Origin: CAZCTO01 sp964501725
GTDB taxonomy: Bacteria > Bacillota > Clostridia > Saccharofermentanales > Saccharofermentanaceae
Assembly: GCA_964501725.1 (NCBI GenBank)
Contig: CAZCTO010000033.1
Span: forward strand, 1 to 8,336
Length of the DNA: 8,336 nucleotides
Direction of reading: 5' to 3'
A program made the translations under genes and the position numbers. This document shows positions 5,848-8,336 of the stretch, one piece after another. Position 1 is the stretch's first letter. Every line of letters begins with the position of its first letter. The notes under the pieces are model-generated. The model was not told the origin of the DNA and searched no databases. It saw only the letters and a program-made list of their open reading frames with translations.

Positions 5848-6432
5848 ATGAACAAAATATTATGAGTTGATTTGGATGAAGTATTGGCAGAAACAGTAGA
5901 TGAAGTATTGAAGTTCAACAATTACACCGTCAAATGACAAGCAATATACAGAAATGATATATCAGATTATTATATTTCCAATATATCCAAATATAATTTA
6001 GTAAAAGATGATGCTGTTGCTTTTTTCTGAAGTGTTTTGAGTTCTCCAGCTAGAGAAAATATTCTTCCTGTACAATGAGCCAAAGAAAAACTTCAAGAAC
6101 TAAAAAATAATTGACGAAAAATAGTTGTAGTAACAGCTAGAAGAGAAGAAATATCTGAATACACCAAAAATCGACTACATCGTTTTTACCCATGACTTAT
6201 TGACGATATTCTTTTTGCAAATCACTTCTCCGAAAATGAAGTTCCCAAATCAACACTCTGCAAAAAAAGTTGAATAAATACAATGATAGAAGACAATCTT
6301 GATTTTGCTATGGAATTGGCTAATTTTTGAATCAAAGTCTATCTTCTTGATAAACCATGGAACCATCATTATAATCAATTACAACATTTATGAGTACAAA
6401 AAGTATCTGATTGGTCAGAAATATCTCTTTAA
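5848..6432 (+). CDS. 5'(3')-deoxyribonucleotidase, NT5C-like HAD-superfamily phosphatase
   Basis: A 194-residue HAD-fold protein resembling cytosolic 5'(3')-deoxyribonucleotidases, which dephosphorylate deoxynucleoside monophosphates. Motif I is ILGVDLDEVLAET with nucleophile D8 and acid/base D10; motif II is VVVTAR with T96; a candidate motif III lysine lies in VPKSTLCKK (134-140); motif IV is MIEDNLDFA with D149. Size and the DxDEV form match the NT5C group better than large HAD hydrolases. All nine glycines are encoded by UGA and none by GGN, so the gene is unreadable in any organism using the standard code. dUTPase follows after 19 nt, suggesting one transcript. Together they would lower dUTP and handle excess dUMP/dTMP, but the actual substrate is inferred from family and context only. 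Confidence 0.85.
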
Positions 6433-6451
6433 ATCTTAATTCTATATACGT

Positions 6452-6883
6452 ATGAACCACGTTATTGTCCCATTTAAAAAGCTTTCTGAAAAAGCAAAAA
6501 TCCCTGCTCAAGCTACTTTTTCTGATGCTGGTTATGATCTTTTTAGCACAGAAAGTCATTTATTACAACCTGGAGAAAGAAAACTTTTTCCTACCAATAT
6601 TTCTACTGCTATTCCTCATGGATATTATGGAAGAATCGCTCCTCGTAGCTGATTGGCATACAAACACGGTATAGATGTTTTGGCAGGTGTAATTGATAGT
6701 TGATATAGATGAGATATTTGAGTAATTATGATAAATTTTGGGAATGAAGCATTACAGATAAACGAATGAGATAAAATAGCTCAATTTATTATAGAAAAAT
6801 GTCATGAAGTACAACGAGAAGAGGTATTAGAGCTTCCAGAAAGTCAAAGAGGAGAATGATGATGGTGATCTACAGGTAAATAA
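6452..6883 (+). CDS. dut: dUTP diphosphatase (dUTPase), trimeric type
   Basis: Hydrolyses dUTP to dUMP and pyrophosphate, keeping uracil out of DNA and supplying dUMP for dTMP synthesis. All five trimeric-dUTPase motifs are present in the 143-residue product: motif 1 DAGYDL (25-30), motif 2 APRSGLA (63-69), motif 3 GVIDSGYRGDIGV (79-91) with catalytic D82 and uracil-stacking Y85, motif 4 GDKIAQ (106-111) and motif 5 RGEGGWGSTG (133-142). Eight UGA codons supply glycines, including those of motifs 2, 3 and 5. In motif 5 the usual aromatic Phe is Trp138. Length is normal for the family. The gene lies 19 nt behind the NT5C-like gene and ends just before a bidirectional terminator, so it is the last gene of a two-gene operon. 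Confidence 0.97.
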
Positions 6884-6887
6884 CAAA

Positions 6888-6918
6888 AAAACTGTCCATA
6901 AAGGGCAGTTTTATTTTA
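6888..6918. terminator. Shared bidirectional terminator between dut and the minus-strand gene
   Basis: ACTGTCC (6891-6897) pairs with GGGCAGT (6903-6909) around the loop ATAAA, with one G-U pair in plus-strand RNA, extended by three A-T pairs. The plus strand continues TTTTATTTT, the minus strand has a run of six Ts. The stop codon of the minus-strand gene (6911-6913) lies inside the plus-strand T tract. Confidence 0.75.
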
Positions 6919-7267
6919 GTCAAAAAAATCTTTTGAATTGCAGTTTATAACTATGGGCTATTTTGGCATTTATTTTCCATAATTCTTTTTTGAAGTAAGA
7001 AATCTGATATCTTATTTCTTTTTTGTCATCCTTATTTTTTTCTTCTTTGAGATCTTTATATAATCATAATATTCTGGATTTTATTTGTTGTTTTTGATTA
7101 TATCGAATATTTCTTTGTTCTTGTGTTGGGTTGGTTGGAATATCAGATTTATCAAGTTCTATTATTATATCTTCCTCATGTGGATTAAAAACATCCTCCG
7201 TATCTTCTGCTTTTGCAAATGAAAATAAACTTATCAGAACAAATGTATATATCAATACTCTTCTCAT
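6911..7267 (-). CDS. Small exported charged protein of unknown function (118 aa)
   Basis: I do not recognise the family. The start ATG 7267 gives MRRVLIYTFVLISLFSFAKA, a textbook signal peptide with a likely cleavage after AKA (residue 20). The mature part has an acidic N-terminal stretch (EDTEDVF, EEDIIIELDKSD), then a Pro/Thr/Gln linker, then a strongly basic, helix-prone C-terminal half (about 55-118) rich in Lys, Gln and Tyr. Two UGA codons near the C-terminus are read as Gly (residues 68 and 116); without them the frame would end after SRIL. An in-frame TTG at 7297 was passed over because it would put extra hydrophobic and basic residues ahead of the signal peptide. A promoter with good spacing lies upstream and a terminator shared with dut behind it. 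It may be a small periplasmic or surface helper. Confidence 0.75.
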
Positions 7268-7298
7268 TTTTTTTATAAATACTAAAATTAGCTGCAAG

Positions 7299-7328
7299 AA
7301 TATATATTGTTTTCAATTCTCAAGTCAA
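7299..7328 (-). promoter_or_regulatory. Putative promoter of the small exported charged protein
   Basis: On the minus strand, TTGACT (7328-7323) with TATATT (7304-7299, 18-bp spacer) or TATATA (7306-7301, 16-bp spacer). The predicted start is about 25 nt before the ATG at 7267. Confidence 0.45.
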
Positions 7329-7340
7329 ATCATTTTCGTT

Positions 7341-7368
7341 TTGCTTTTTGTGGTAAGATATTTATATT
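7341..7368 (+). promoter_or_regulatory. Putative upstream promoter reading into the hairpin element and map
   Basis: TTGCTT (7341-7346), a 16-bp spacer and TATATT (7363-7368). It would make a leader of about 200 nt for map containing the heptamer repeats and the long hairpin. A closer promoter in the AT-rich 7540-7575 stretch cannot be excluded. Confidence 0.35.
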
Positions 7369-7379
7369 GGTGATTGTTT

Positions 7380-7415
7380 TTAGGACTTAGGACTTAGAGG
7401 TTAGAACTTAGGGAC
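7380..7415 (+). repeat. Five tandem degenerate heptamers upstream of map
   Basis: TTAGGAC, TTAGGAC, TTAGAGG, TTAGAAC and TTAGGGAC (the last 8 bp) are head-to-tail. Two further units, TTAGATC and TTAGGGAC, occur at 7544-7558 on the other side of the hairpin element, as if one array had been split. Confidence 0.7.
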
Positions 7416-7559
7416 TAGAGAATAAACGAATATATAACAAGTGAGCGCTTGCATTTTTAGGCAAAAAAATACAGAGCCAAGAATTTGTTTGTATTTTTAG
7501 CCGTTAAGAAAATGCAACAGCGAACGGTTATATATCGTTTTATTTAGATCTTAGGGACT
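7407..7559. repeat. Long imperfect inverted repeat flanked by 10-bp direct repeats (MITE-like or structured leader)
   Basis: The direct repeat CTTAGGGACT lies at 7407-7416 and 7550-7559. Between them 7421-7544 folds on itself almost end to end. Outer arms: AATAAACGA plus TATATAAC (7421-7438) against GTTATATA, TCGTTT and ATT (7527-7544). Middle: CGC and TTGCATTTT (7446-7457) against AAAATGCAA and GCG (7509-7522). Inner: GGC and AAAAATACA (7460-7473) against TGTATTTTT and GCC (7490-7502), with a small apical CAA/TTG hairpin. An alternative stem CCGTT (7501-7505)/AACGG (7523-7527) competes with the middle and outer helices. No protein frame fills it. It may be a miniature transposable element, a rod-shaped RNA, or a regulatory leader of map. 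Confidence 0.6.
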
Positions 7560-7578
7560 TTATATTTTTATAAACCTT

Positions 7579-8336
7579 ATGAACAATATCAAAACTCCGC
7601 AACAAATAGAAAATATTAGAGAATCTGGTAAATATCTTACTGAATTACTATATAAACTTTACCATGCTACCGAAATTGGTAGACCTTTGATAGAATTAGA
7701 ATTTATAGCAGAAGATTATATCAAAAAAAACAATCTCAAAGGAGCTTTTAAAAATTATCATGGATTTCCCGCTAATTTATGTTTATCTGTAAATGATTGT
7801 GTAGTTCATGGAATTCCTGATGATTATATTCTCAAAAATGGAGACCTTCTCAAAATAGATTGTTGAATTACTTACAAATGATGAATAACTGATTCTGCCA
7901 TAAGTATTGTCGTTTGATGAGAATTAGCGAATCCATTGGCACATAGTCTTGTAGTTGCAACCAAAAGAGCTTTGGATTGATGACTTGAATATATTTGACC
8001 AAAACAAGCTTTGATAGGTTATTCTCGCCATATTTATACTTCTGTAACCAATGATTGATTTTCTGTTATAGAAAAACTTACTGGTCATGGTGTTGGAAAT
8101 AAAGTTCATGAAGATCCTCATGTTTATAACATACCACACCCTTCTATGAAAAATACTTTTTTGGAGTCAGGTATGGTACTTGCATTAGAACCAATCACTG
8201 CAATAAATTCCAAAGATTTCAATCCAAAACCATGAAATGATTGGAATCTTTATTGTAAAAATGGAGACTTGGGTGCTCAATGGGAATATACTGTTTTGGT
8301 TACTGAAAATGGTTATGAGATTTTATCTGGAATTAC
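7579..8336 (+). CDS. map: Methionine aminopeptidase type I, 3' end cut by the window
   Basis: Removes the initiator methionine from nascent proteins at the ribosome, using two divalent metal ions. The 252 visible residues cover essentially the whole pita-bread domain; E. coli MetAP has about 264 residues, so only a few are likely missing. Metal ligands are in the expected order and spacing: D94 (KIDCGI), D105 (ITDSA), H170 (TGHGVG), E204 (LALEPI) and E236 (QWEYTV); the substrate-contacting His is H77 in VVHGIP and H177 in VHEDPHV. The start IKTPQQIENIRESG matches the family, which fixes ATG 7579. Ten UGA codons are read as Gly, several as UGA-UGA pairs (YKGGIT, VVGGEL, LDGGLE). There is no Shine-Dalgarno site; the leader holds the hairpin element and heptamer repeats. 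Confidence 0.96.

Noticed and set aside
6332..6559. Minus-strand 75-residue frame across the nucleotidase/dut junction
   Set aside because: Both genes on the plus strand are firmly identified; the antisense frame has no promoter or recognisable motif.
7131..7373. Plus-strand 80-residue frame antisense to the small exported charged protein
   Set aside because: The minus-strand gene has a textbook signal peptide, promoter and terminator; the plus-strand frame is Ser/Ile low-complexity with no start context.
7380..7415. CRISPR array
   Set aside because: Units are 7-8 bp with no spacers between them; no CRISPR-sized repeat occurs anywhere in the window and no cas-like gene is present.
7421..7544. 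6S RNA
   Set aside because: The rod shape is suggestive, but it is shorter than usual 6S RNA, has no large central bubble, and no independent terminator follows it.
7924..8139. Minus-strand 71-residue frame in map
   Set aside because: Antisense to the metal-binding core of methionine aminopeptidase.

Overview
The window reads correctly only if UGA is decoded as glycine (translation table 25, with UAA and UAG as stops). Under the standard code most genes look shattered. With UGA as Gly, seven long frames become intact, and UGA falls on invariant glycines: the MutY helix-hairpin-helix, the RsmI GTPGLSDPG motif, dUTPase motifs 2, 3 and 5, and the MetAP active site. Together with the AT-rich composition and lack of Shine-Dalgarno sites, this points to Absconditabacteria (SR1) or Gracilibacteria (BD1-5/GN02) of the CPR/Patescibacteria. 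The sequence does not let me choose between the two.

Layout. 1-740: 3' part of a mutY-type adenine glycosylase lacking the iron-sulfur cysteines. 789-1076 (-): small helical protein of unknown function. 1077-1553: no protein gene, but a likely structured RNA gene (about 1200-1417, with promoter and terminator-like hairpin), a leader hairpin and four 7-bp repeats. 1554-2225: rsmI. 2229-4188 (-): two-gene unit, a hypothetical protein followed by a lipoprotein with LysM-like and lysozyme-like regions. 4189-4253: overlapping divergent promoters. 4254-5270: membrane-anchored PLD-fold protein with two HKD motifs. 5355-5741: small exported protein without any UGA codon, followed by a terminator. 5848-6883: pair of an NT5C-like deoxynucleotidase and dUTPase. 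6911-7267 (-): small exported charged protein. 7268-7578: no gene, but a heptamer repeat array and a long imperfect hairpin flanked by 10-bp direct repeats. 7579-8336: map (methionine aminopeptidase), cut by the window end.

How the genes fit together. MutY, dUTPase and the deoxynucleotidase serve genome and nucleotide-pool hygiene. RsmI and MetAP serve ribosome and protein maturation. The lysozyme-like lipoprotein, the PLD protein and the two small exported proteins are envelope or surface functions, which would suit the host-associated or predatory lifestyle reported for this group; that last link is inference. The least explained parts are the two non-coding blocks: the candidate RNA at 1200-1417 and the hairpin element at 7407-7559.
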